A stretch of 8,723 nt of DNA, from positions 1-8,723 of the forward strand of contig JAFGBP010000029.1 of NCBI GenBank assembly GCA_016933095.1, read 5' to 3'. The DNA is from Candidatus Woesearchaeota archaeon. GTDB taxonomy: Archaea > Nanobdellota > Nanobdellia > Woesearchaeales > SM23-78. The position numbers and the translations under genes are program-made. This document shows positions 1 to 5,530 of this stretch, in pieces (position 1 is the first letter of the stretch; each line of letters begins with the position of its first letter). The notes under the pieces are model-generated. The model searched no databases and was not told the DNA's origin. It saw only the letters and a list, made by a program, of their open reading frames with translations.

Positions 1-40
1 AGAGTCGGAAAGCGATTAACCTAGACTCGGCAAAAGGATG

Positions 41-50
41 TTATTAATAA
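41..50. repeat. 10-bp perfect palindrome TTATTAATAA
   Basis: TTATTAATAA is self-complementary and lies in the otherwise featureless first 100 bases. It could be a TATA element for a leftward gene beyond the window edge, since the predicted start point would fall near base 20, but that gene cannot be seen. No tRNA fold and no convincing C-terminal coding remnant was found in 1-100. Confidence 0.25.
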
Positions 51-104
51 GCAGTCGCAGCGGGCTACGAAAGATTTTGAACAGAGCAGTGGCTTTTAGC
101 AAAA

Positions 105-114
105 CTTTATAAAC
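105..114 (+). promoter_or_regulatory. TATA box of the ferredoxin gene
   Basis: CTTTATAAAC is a good archaeal TATA box. Its centre is about 29 bp before the ATG at 139, which predicts transcription starting within a few bases of the start codon, so a leaderless or nearly leaderless mRNA. A GGAG at 128-131 could still serve as a Shine-Dalgarno if the start point is a little earlier. Confidence 0.6.
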
Positions 115-138
115 GATTATCTATCCTGGAGTTTTACA

Positions 139-363
139 ATGGCAAAAGTGAAAATTGAGATCGATGCTGATACTTGCATAGGATGCGGTGCTTGCGCTGC
201 TACCTGCTCGGACTTGTTCGAGATGAAGGAGACTGACAAGGGACATAAGGCGACTCCAAAGAAGCCTGAGACTGAGAATGTTGACGAGGCTAAGGGCGCT
301 GCTGAAGTCTGCCCTGTAAATGCCATCCATCTTACAGATGAAGGCGGCAACAAAATAATATGA
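139..363 (+). CDS. Ferredoxin, single [4Fe-4S] cluster
   Basis: This small acidic soluble electron carrier has 74 residues. Cys13, Cys16 and Cys19 in a CxxCxxC motif, together with Cys58 in the later EVCPVNAI motif, form the classic set of four cluster ligands. The length and single set of ligands match the archaeal/Thermotoga-type monocluster ferredoxins (Pyrococcus furiosus type). The middle of the protein (about 28-50) is rich in Lys and Glu. Cys23 sits where the P. furiosus protein has one half of a disulfide, but no second cysteine is present near residue 48, so that bond cannot form here. The ligand that is Asp in P. furiosus is Cys16 here, so a stable 4Fe cluster is expected. The gene has its own TATA box. 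It is 67 bp before pyrB with no clear terminator between, but the two have no obvious shared function. The redox partner cannot be told from the sequence. Confidence 0.93.
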   Translation: MAKVKIEIDADTCIGCGACAATCSDLFEMKETDKGHKATPKKPETENVDEAKGAAEVCPVNAIHLTDEGGNKII

Positions 364-383
364 AGATCACATAATATTGATTG

Positions 384-393
384 TATAATTTAT
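384..393 (+). promoter_or_regulatory. TATA box of pyrB
   Basis: TATAATTTAT lies directly before an ATG at 395. With the usual archaeal spacing of about 26 bp, transcription would start near 413-416, downstream of that ATG. The transcript would then carry the Shine-Dalgarno GGAGGTG (420-426) and the TTG at 431. The box therefore argues against initiation at 395. Read-through from the ferredoxin gene remains possible. Confidence 0.45.
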
Positions 394-430
394 CATGTCG
401 ATTGGATTGTATAGAGATTGGAGGTGGAGA

Positions 431-1408
431 TTGACAAAGGGTTTTCCTGCGGGAAAAGCTTCTCATGCACACCCCTATTCACTTCCGTTTTCTCACATCT
501 TAAGCGCAAAGCAGTTCACAAAGCCGACACTTGATACAATTCTCTCAAAGGCTGCTGAGATGGAATCTCTCATGGAGTCAAAGGGAGGATCCTCTGCCCT
601 TCGGGGAAAGATCATGGCGACTCTCTTCTATGAGCCGTCGACAAGGACGAGGCTCTCGTTCGAGTCATCCATGCTTAGGCTCGGCGGGTCTGTAATAGGG
701 ACTGAGAACGCTAAGGAGTTCTCAAGCGCTTCCAAGGGCGAGACCCTTCAGGATACGATTAGGGTCTTGAACGGCTACTGTGATATCATCGTCATGAGGC
801 ATTATGAGAAGGGAGCTGCTGCAAAGGCTGCCGAGGTCTCAGGAGTCCCTGTCATCAATGCAGGTGATGGCCCTGGAGAGCATCCGACCCAGGCGCTTCT
901 CGACCTCTACACCATCAAGAGGGAGTTTGGGGAGATTGAAGGGAAGAAGGTTGCTTTTGTCGGCGACCTGAAGTACGGGAGGACGGTTCGGTCCCTGGCC
1001 CAGCTCCTGGCGCATTACAAAGGCGCCGAGATTTTCTTTGTCGCGCCTCCTAACCTGGCCGTGGGAGAAGATATCAAGGATCTCTTGCGGGAGAGGGGTT
1101 TCTTGTTCCATGAGACTGAGAAGATGGAGGAGGTCTTGCCTGTTGTCGACGTCCTGTACATGACTAGGATTCAGAAGGAGCGCTTTGCTTCTGAGGCAGA
1201 GTATCTGAAGAGCAAGGGCGTCTACGTCCTTGACAGCTCCAAGGTTGACGTGATGAAGAAGGGCGCGGTTATAATGCATCCTCTTCCTAGGGTGGATGAG
1301 ATCACGCTGGATGTCGATTCCAATCCCAGGGCAAGGTATTTTGACCAGGCGAGGAAGTGCGGGGTGTACGTGCGGATGGCGCTTCTTGACATGCTTCTGA
1401 ATAAGTGA
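431..1408 (+). CDS. pyrB: Aspartate carbamoyltransferase, catalytic chain
   Basis: The enzyme joins carbamoyl phosphate and L-aspartate to give N-carbamoyl-aspartate, the committed step of pyrimidine synthesis in the cytoplasm; catalytic chains act as trimers. From the TTG start it has 325 residues, close to the family norm. The carbamoyl-phosphate loop STRTR is at 70-74, and the SKGET loop (Lys102) reaches into the neighbouring subunit. MRH (Arg123), HPTQ (His151-Gln154), YGRT (Arg184), TRIQKER (Arg246, Gln248) and the proline loop HPLPR match the E. coli catalytic residues. An ATG at 395 would add 12 residues, but five of these (WRWRL) merely translate the Shine-Dalgarno GGAGGTG and its spacer, and the TATA box is too close, so TTG at 431 is preferred. 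About 20 extra residues still precede the usual N-terminus. No regulatory-chain gene pyrI follows, unlike in many archaea. Confidence 0.95.
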   Translation: MTKGFPAGKASHAHPYSLPFSHILSAKQFTKPTLDTILSKAAEMESLMESKGGSSALRGKIMATLFYEPSTRTRLSFESSMLRLGGSVIGTENAKEFSSASKGETLQDTIRVLNGYCDIIVMRHYEKGAAAKAAEVSGVPVINAGDGPGEHPTQALLDLYTIKREFGEIEGKKVAFVGDLKYGRTVRSLAQLLAHYKGAEIFFVAPPNLAVGEDIKDLLRERGFLFHETEKMEEVLPVVDVLYMTRIQKERFASEAEYLKSKGVYVLDSSKVDVMKKGAVIMHPLPRVDEITLDVDSNPRARYFDQARKCGVYVRMALLDMLLNK

Positions 1409-1430
1409 GAGTCATAAGTGATAGTTTGAG

Positions 1431-1483
1431 GCTTTGTTCTTTTGTTTCTGTTTATCTTGTTGTTCTTGGATGCTTGTTTTGGA
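1431..1483 (+). terminator. T-rich termination region after pyrB
   Basis: Repeated T clusters (for example TTCTTTTGTTTCTGTTT) begin about 25 bp after the pyrB stop and have no clear hairpin. Archaeal RNA polymerase commonly terminates in such U-rich stretches, so this is the likely end of the pyrB transcript. Confidence 0.4.
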
Positions 1484-1510
1484 ACGTCTTATTTCTAAAA
1501 ATCCTTTGGA

Positions 1511-1526
1511 AATCTATATATTGGAA
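1511..1526 (+). promoter_or_regulatory. NrdR-box-like operator, distal site
   Basis: The core CTATATATTG (1514-1523) matches the central ten positions CWATATATWG of the bacterial NrdR-box consensus acaCwAtATaTwGtgt at every position. The flanks match poorly. It lies upstream of the nrdR TATA box, in front of the gene for the repressor that would bind it. An AT-rich promoter can match by chance, so the call rests on position and pairing with the second site. Confidence 0.4.
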
Positions 1527-1532
1527 AACGAT

Positions 1533-1548
1533 AAACTATATAAATAAC
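1533..1548 (+). promoter_or_regulatory. nrdR TATA box overlapping a second NrdR-box-like site
   Basis: CTATATAAAT (1536-1545) is a good TATA box preceded by a purine/A-rich BRE-like GATAAA. It predicts transcription starting near 1566. The same ten bases match 8 of 10 positions of the NrdR-box core. The core lies exactly 22 bp from the distal core, about two helix turns, so both sites face the same side of the DNA; bacterial pairs are usually about three turns apart. Repressor bound here would block TBP. Confidence 0.45.
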
Positions 1549-1565
1549 CTCTTCTCACTTTACGC

Positions 1566-1676
1566 AACATCTAGGGTTGGATGTGAGGTGAAGACACTAC
1601 ATCTGGTGTTTTTTTTGTGCCTTCACGTCGAAAGAAAATAAAGAAAATCTTTTCATATGGATGAGGTCGATAAAGG
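1566..1676 (+). promoter_or_regulatory. Structured 5' leader of nrdR
   Basis: From the predicted start near 1566 the nrdR mRNA has about 110 untranslated bases, much longer than other leaders in the window. ACATC (1567-1571) can pair with GATGT (1580-1584) to make a hairpin at the very 5' end. GATGT can instead pair with a second ACATC at 1599-1603. GTGAAGACAC (1588-1597) can pair with GTGCCTTCAC (1617-1626) with one mismatch, and that stem competes with the terminator-like hairpin at 1594-1609. The layout resembles an attenuator, but the folding energies have not been computed. A Shine-Dalgarno GAGGT (1663-1667) sits 9 bases before the nrdR ATG. Confidence 0.4.
1594..1616 (+). terminator. 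Terminator-like hairpin with T-run inside the nrdR leader
   Basis: ACACTA (1594-1599) pairs with TGGTGT (1604-1609) across a four-base loop with one G-U pair. The last T of the stem starts an unbroken run of eight T (1609-1616). This has the form of an intrinsic terminator, yet it stands between the predicted start point and the nrdR start codon. It could end a short RNA, attenuate nrdR-nrdJ expression, or be inactive. Confidence 0.4.
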
Positions 1677-2123
1677 ATGAACTGCCCATTTTGCAGGCAC
1701 GCAGAAACCCAAGTGATAGAGACCCGCGAGAGCGCCGAAGACATGACCCGAAGAAGAAGGGAATGCCTAAAGTGCGAGAAAAGGTTCACGACCTACGAGC
1801 GCGTCGAGCACACCCACCTGCGCGTGATAAAGCGAGACGGCAACCGAGAGCTGTTCAACAGGGAAAAGCTAAAAAGAGGTTTTCTGCTTGCATGCGAGAA
1901 AAGGCCCGTCACTTCAGACCAGATCGACAAGATACTAGATGAGATTGAGGGAAAGCTAAGAAGCAAAGGCAAGCCCGACGTCAAGAGCTCGGAGATAGGG
2001 GAGCTGGCGATGAGTAAACTTAAAAAACTTGACTCAGTCGCCTACATCAGGTTCGCGTCAGTCTACAAGAAATTCGAGGATGCGGACGACTTCAAGAAAG
2101 TATTGAGCCAGCTCGGCAAATAA
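1677..2123 (+). CDS. nrdR: NrdR-family ribonucleotide reductase repressor
   Basis: NrdR senses the ATP/dATP balance and represses ribonucleotide reductase genes. The 148 residues match the family's usual length and layout. A zinc ribbon has Cys3-x2-Cys6 and Cys30-x2-Cys33, with the signature TRRRREC followed by KRFTTYER, which forms the DNA-binding part. An ATP-cone follows from about residue 48 to 138, beginning VIKRDG (Lys52-Gly55), which binds the nucleotide. The ATG at 1677 has GAGGT at 1663-1667 and starts the conserved MNCPFC motif directly, so the start is secure. nrdJ follows on the same strand and is the obvious target. NrdR is mainly bacterial and patchy in archaea, so old transfer from bacteria is possible. 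NrdR-box-like sites lie over its own promoter, which suggests autoregulation. Confidence 0.95.
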   Translation: MNCPFCRHAETQVIETRESAEDMTRRRRECLKCEKRFTTYERVEHTHLRVIKRDGNRELFNREKLKRGFLLACEKRPVTSDQIDKILDEIEGKLRSKGKPDVKSSEIGELAMSKLKKLDSVAYIRFASVYKKFEDADDFKKVLSQLGK

Positions 2124-2136
2124 GAGTATGGTAAGC

Positions 2137-2170
2137 GAGAGCTTCAGATAAAAGAGAGCTTCAGATAAAA
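2137..2170 (+). repeat. Perfect tandem 17-bp direct repeat
   Basis: GAGAGCTTCAGATAAAA occurs twice with no gap (2137-2153 and 2154-2170) between nrdR and nrdJ. The second copy runs into AAAATATTAAG, a possible TATA element for nrdJ. It may be a replication-slippage duplication or a double binding site. The 17-bp period puts the copies on different faces of the helix. Confidence 0.9.
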
Positions 2171-2196
2171 TATTAAGATGAATAGTGAGGATGTGT

Positions 2197-2201
2197 GAGG
2201 T
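2197..2201 (+). promoter_or_regulatory. Shine-Dalgarno of nrdJ, decides its start
   Basis: GAGGT lies 8 bases before the ATG at 2210, nearly the same motif and spacing as at nrdR. It overlaps the alternative GTG start at 2195, which would place the ribosome-binding site inside the coding region. This favours ATG at 2210. Confidence 0.6.
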
Positions 2202-2209
2202 TTGAGAAG

Positions 2210-4804
2210 ATGGTCGAGTATAATGGAAAAAAGGTCCCGGGTGACCTGCCAAGGATTGTGCTGACAGAAAATCAGGAGAAAGTCATAAAAGACAAGTACC
2301 TCAAGGATGCGCCTACCCCTGAAAGCTGGCTGTGGAACATAGCCATGAACATCGCCATGGCAGACGCACTCTACATGAAAGAAGTGCGCGAAGAAGACGT
2401 GTTGAAAGGAATAAAATACTCCTATGAAACCCACGAAACACTCTCCGGGCACAAAACGAAGATACTGCTCCTTCACCAAGGATTTCATTTCTACAACGAG
2501 TGGGATGCCAACTTCAAAAAGTTCATAAAAAACCTAGATTTAGCAAGCCAGGAGAACAGAGCCGTGGCAGAGAAGATAACGGCAACAGCCAGGCGTTTCT
2601 ATAAAAGGATGGCTTCATTTGAGTTTCTCCCCAACAGCCCGACACTCATGAATGCGGGCAGGCCGCTCCAGCAACTCTCGGCCTGCTACGTGCTGCCAGT
2701 CGGAGACTCCATAGAAGAGATCTACGATGCCACGAAGAACATGGCTCTCGTCCACAAGAGCGGCGGAGGCACAGGATTCTCCTTTTCCAAGCTTCGGCCC
2801 AAAAATGATCCTGTAAAGACGACGAGAGGAGTATCATCAGGCCCAGTATCATTTATGAGCCTGTTCGACAAGTCAACAGACGTCGTGAAGCAAGGAGGTA
2901 CGAGGCGCGGGGCCAACATGGGCATTCTGCGCTATGACCATCCTGACATTAGAGAGTTTATCCACTGCAAGGACGGTAACAACTCATTTGAGAACTTCAA
3001 CATAAGCGTTGCTATCGATGATAAGTTCATGAATGCCGCAAGGGCAGGGGAAGAATTAAACTTCATCAACCCAAGGGATGGAAAGACAGCCGGGACATTC
3101 AACGCACGAGAACTCTTTGACGAGATCATCGAAAGCGCCTGGAAAAGCGGAGACCCAGGAATTGTAATAATTGACAGGATAAACCGCACTGAGAGCAACC
3201 CAACACCCAACCTGGGCCAGATAGAGTCGACTAACCCTTGTGGGGAGCAACCTCTTTTGCCATACGAGCCTTGCAACCTTGGGAGCATAAACCTTTTCAA
3301 GTTCGTCGATGATGACGGGCACGACTTTGACTGGGCAAGGCTCAAGGAGTGCGTGCATGACTCCGTGGCTTTCCTGGACAACGTGATAGACATAAACAAT
3401 TATCCCTTGCCAAAGATCGAGTACATGGCAAAGCTTAGTCGAAGGATAGGGCTTGGAGTGATGGGGTGGGCTGAAAGCCTGGTATTGCTTGGGCTTCCAT
3501 ACAACTCAAACGCTGCTTTGAGAAAAGCCGAGGAAGTGATGGGATTCATAGATTCTGAGTCAAGGGCGGCGAGCGAGAACCTGGCGAAAGAAAGAGGCTT
3601 GTTCGCAAGTTGGCTGGGGAGCATATACGATCCTGAGAGCAAGCACTTCAGAGGCAAGGAGAGCAGGTGCCGAAACAGCGCCATAACAACGATTGCGCCT
3701 ACGGGCACGATAGGGATCACGGCCGGCCTGCAGGGTGCAGGCATAGAGCCTTTCTTTGCAATCGCTTACGTAAGGTACAATGCAGCCGGCATAGACGCTT
3801 TGAAGAAGGGAGAGACTCCTGCCGAGAAGGACACATTCTTTGAAGTGAATCCTCTCTTCAAAAAGATTGCCGCGGCCAAGGGTTTCTTCGGCTTACAGGA
3901 AGATGAGCTCTACAAAAAGATAGAGGAAAACCACAAGAGCCTGCTTGGAATGCCTGAGATTCCCGATAACCTACAGCGCCTTTTCCTGACAAGCCACGAC
4001 ATAGCGCCGGTCGACCACCTCAAGATGCAGGTTGCGTTCCAGAAATACACTAATAACGCAGTGTCAAAGACAGTCAATCTTAAGAACGAGGCGACCGTAG
4101 AGGATGTGAGGGAAGTCTATCTCCAAGCCTATGAGCTCGGAGCAAAAGGAGTGACTATCTACCGGGACGGGTGCAAGCAGTTCCAGATCCTGAACACGGG
4201 TTCAAAGAAGAATGAGGAAAGCAAGGAATCAAAGCAACAAGATCCTCCTCGCGAGCGAGTGCCTGACAAGAGCACCTACGCGCTCATCAATACAGGGCAA
4301 GGACCGCTTCATATACACATCAACTATGACGACGAAGGGCCTTTGCAGCTGTTTGCCAACCTGAGCCCGACAGGGACTGAGATCTCAGGAATGGCCACTG
4401 CCCTGGGGATACTCATCTCGAAATACTTTGAGCAGGGAGGAAACCCCAATAGGCTGCTTAAGCACTTGAATAGCATCAAGGGCGACAAGCCATTCGGATT
4501 CGGCCCGAAGAGAGTCGACTCGATAGCGCACGGGCTCTCAAAGGTACTGAAAGACCACCTCGTCATGACCGGAAAGTTCGAAGGCATGAATGGAATGAAC
4601 GGTGGAGGCCAGACAGTGCTGAGCACAAAGCCAGCCTCATCACCTGCAAAGCTGATAACACCGAGCCCGGTGGCTGCTGAGGAGAAGAGCGCAGCGTCAT
4701 CCAGCACCCTGTTCTGCCCGAAGTGCTTCTCGACGAACGTCGAGATGGTGTCTGGGTGCTCAGAGCCGACGTGCTTTGACTGCGGATACAGCAAGTGCAG
4801 CTGA
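2210..4804 (+). CDS. nrdJ: Adenosylcobalamin-dependent (class II) ribonucleotide reductase
   Basis: NrdJ reduces ribonucleotides to deoxyribonucleotides, using adenosylcobalamin to make a thiyl radical. From ATG 2210 it has 864 residues. LPNSPTLMNAG is at 140-150. Cys159 (SACYVLPV) and Cys355 (EPCNLGSINL) match the redox pair Cys134/Cys333 of Thermotoga NrdJ. The radical cysteine is Cys344 in NPCGE with Asn342 and Glu346. The PTGTIG phosphate loop is at 497-502. A TSCPD domain spans about 689-784, then a flexible Ser/Ala/Pro/Gly linker (785-834). A Cys-rich tail has Cys836, 839, 850, 855, 858 and 863, a zinc-ribbon pattern ending in YSKCS that probably delivers electrons. No ATP-cone motif is seen at the N-terminus. 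It follows nrdR by 86 bp, probably in one operon, and precedes an adenosyltransferase gene. A GTG at 2195 would add five residues. Confidence 0.97.
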   Translation: MVEYNGKKVPGDLPRIVLTENQEKVIKDKYLKDAPTPESWLWNIAMNIAMADALYMKEVREEDVLKGIKYSYETHETLSGHKTKILLLHQGFHFYNEWDANFKKFIKNLDLASQENRAVAEKITATARRFYKRMASFEFLPNSPTLMNAGRPLQQLSACYVLPVGDSIEEIYDATKNMALVHKSGGGTGFSFSKLRPKNDPVKTTRGVSSGPVSFMSLFDKSTDVVKQGGTRRGANMGILRYDHPDIREFIHCKDGNNSFENFNISVAIDDKFMNAARAGEELNFINPRDGKTAGTFNARELFDEIIESAWKSGDPGIVIIDRINRTESNPTPNLGQIESTNPCGEQPLLPYEPCNLGSINLFKFVDDDGHDFDWARLKECVHDSVAFLDNVIDINNYPLPKIEYMAKLSRRIGLGVMGWAESLVLLGLPYNSNAALRKAEEVMGFIDSESRAASENLAKERGLFASWLGSIYDPESKHFRGKESRCRNSAITTIAPTGTIGITAGLQGAGIEPFFAIAYVRYNAAGIDALKKGETPAEKDTFFEVNPLFKKIAAAKGFFGLQEDELYKKIEENHKSLLGMPEIPDNLQRLFLTSHDIAPVDHLKMQVAFQKYTNNAVSKTVNLKNEATVEDVREVYLQAYELGAKGVTIYRDGCKQFQILNTGSKKNEESKESKQQDPPRERVPDKSTYALINTGQGPLHIHINYDDEGPLQLFANLSPTGTEISGMATALGILISKYFEQGGNPNRLLKHLNSIKGDKPFGFGPKRVDSIAHGLSKVLKDHLVMTGKFEGMNGMNGGGQTVLSTKPASSPAKLITPSPVAAEEKSAASSSTLFCPKCFSTNVEMVSGCSEPTCFDCGYSKCS

Positions 4805-4823
4805 ATCAGTTACAGTCATAAAC

Positions 4824-4880
4824 CAAATCCCGTCAGGGATTTGCAAACTATTTTTATTTTGAAAAGATTTTTTGTTTTGA
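4824..4880 (+). terminator. Hairpin plus T-tract terminator of nrdJ
   Basis: CAAATCCC (4824-4831) and GGGATTTG (4836-4843) form a perfect 8-bp stem with a GTCA loop, 20 bp after the nrdJ stop. TTTTTATTTT and TTTTTTGTTTT follow. This is a strong intrinsic-terminator form and should separate nrdJ from the adenosyltransferase gene, which has its own TATA box just downstream. Confidence 0.75.
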
Positions 4881-4890
4881 TTTAAATATC
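4880..4890 (+). promoter_or_regulatory. TATA box of the adenosyltransferase gene
   Basis: ATTTAAATATC is centred near 4885, predicting a start near 4911. The leader would be about 29 bases, carry GGTGG (4929-4933) as a weak Shine-Dalgarno 6 bases before the ATG at 4940, and begin with a small hairpin. Confidence 0.5.
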
Positions 4891-4910
4891 TAGAGCGTCG
4901 CTAACTCGAT

Positions 4911-4925
4911 GCAGTTCGATACTGC
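4911..4925 (+). promoter_or_regulatory. Small hairpin at the predicted 5' end of the adenosyltransferase mRNA
   Basis: GCAGT (4911-4915) pairs perfectly with ACTGC (4921-4925) around a TCGAT loop. It begins at the predicted transcription start and ends 3 bases before the Shine-Dalgarno. It may protect the 5' end or tune translation; a five-base stem could also be chance. Confidence 0.3.
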
Positions 4926-4939
4926 GCCGGTGGATAAAG

Positions 4940-5461
4940 ATGAAAAAAGGATATCTCCACGTCATAACAGGCGATGGAAAGGGGAAGACGACAGCCTCAG
5001 TAGGCCTGGCTGTCAGGGCTGTCGGCTTTGGCATGAAGGTCTTCTACGCTCAGCTCTTCAAGGAAGAGGCGAGCGAGACCAAGCAGCTGAAGAAGCTAGG
5101 CATCAAGTATATGGGCTACTCTGCAAAGCACCCCTACTTCAAGAAGTACGGGGACGAGGAGCTTGATGCCAGCAAGGGCGGCTGCCTCGCATTTGTGAAA
5201 GACGCATTCGCAGAGGCAGAGCGCGGGCAGTACGACATGCTGGTGATTGACGAACTCGGGCCTGCGCTATCAGCAGGCTGGATAAGCGAGGAAGAAGCGT
5301 CTGAACTTATAAAGAACAAACCCGAGAAGCTCGAACTCGTCCTTACAGGGCGCGGATTCCCGCAAGATATCCTCAAGCTGGGCGACTACGTAAGCGAGAT
5401 AAGGAACATCAAGCACCCGTACGAGAAAGGAGTCGGAGCGAGGAAAGGGATCGAGGAGTAG
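4940..5461 (+). CDS. cobA: Cob(I)alamin adenosyltransferase, CobA/CobO/BtuR family
   Basis: The family transfers the adenosyl group of ATP to reduced corrinoid, making adenosylcobalamin, the cofactor of the neighbouring NrdJ. The protein has 173 residues, somewhat shorter than bacterial BtuR/CobA (about 196). It begins almost at the P-loop GDGKGKTT (11-18) and lacks the N-terminal helix of the Salmonella enzyme. The motif continues with the family pattern ASVGLAVRAVGFG. LVIDE (101-105) is the Walker-B-like segment. LTGRGFP (135-141) and the tail IKHPYEKGVGARKGIE (157-172) follow the CobO pattern. No corrinoid ring-synthesis or transport gene is in the window, so it probably serves salvage of scavenged cobalamin. 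Promoter and leader are separate from nrdJ. The family call is secure; the exact substrate is inferred. Confidence 0.9.
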   Translation: MKKGYLHVITGDGKGKTTASVGLAVRAVGFGMKVFYAQLFKEEASETKQLKKLGIKYMGYSAKHPYFKKYGDEELDASKGGCLAFVKDAFAEAERGQYDMLVIDELGPALSAGWISEEEASELIKNKPEKLELVLTGRGFPQDILKLGDYVSEIRNIKHPYEKGVGARKGIEE

Positions 5462-5489
5462 GCCATATGGGCTTTGCCAACCGGAGATA

Positions 5490-5501
5490 AAATTTAAAAA
5501 A
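5490..5501 (+). promoter_or_regulatory. TATA box of the SET-domain gene
   Basis: AAATTTAAAAAA, centred near 5496, predicts a start near 5521-5523. That leaves about 9 bases before the ATG at 5531. Another ATG at 5521 lies at the predicted start point, but its frame ends after 14 codons. Confidence 0.5.
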
Positions 5502-5530
5502 GACTTCTGATTTCCCACGAATGGTTAGCA

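Noticed and set aside
1..100. Possible tRNA or C-terminal end of an upstream gene
   Set aside because: No cloverleaf could be drawn. The only open plus-strand frame ends at 47 after 14 uninformative residues.
839..1279. 146-aa minus-strand frame inside pyrB
   Set aside because: It is an antisense shadow of the conserved pyrB reading frame with no promoter of its own.
1405..1641. 78-aa frame overlapping the pyrB stop by a GTGA, with a hydrophobic stretch
   Set aside because: It is T-rich, runs through the nrdR TATA box and leader hairpins, and has low-complexity Phe/Leu runs that come from T tracts. It is better explained as control DNA.
2932..3399. 155-aa and similar minus-strand frames inside nrdJ
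   Set aside because: These are antisense shadows; nrdJ motifs are continuous on the plus strand across all of them.
4324..4794. 156-aa minus-strand frame over the nrdJ TSCPD domain and tail
   Set aside because: It is a shadow of the TSCPD and Cys-rich tail coding sequence.
4909..5166. 85-aa plus-strand frame starting before the adenosyltransferase
   Set aside because: It is out of frame with the P-loop protein and has an Arg/Gly-rich nonsense composition.
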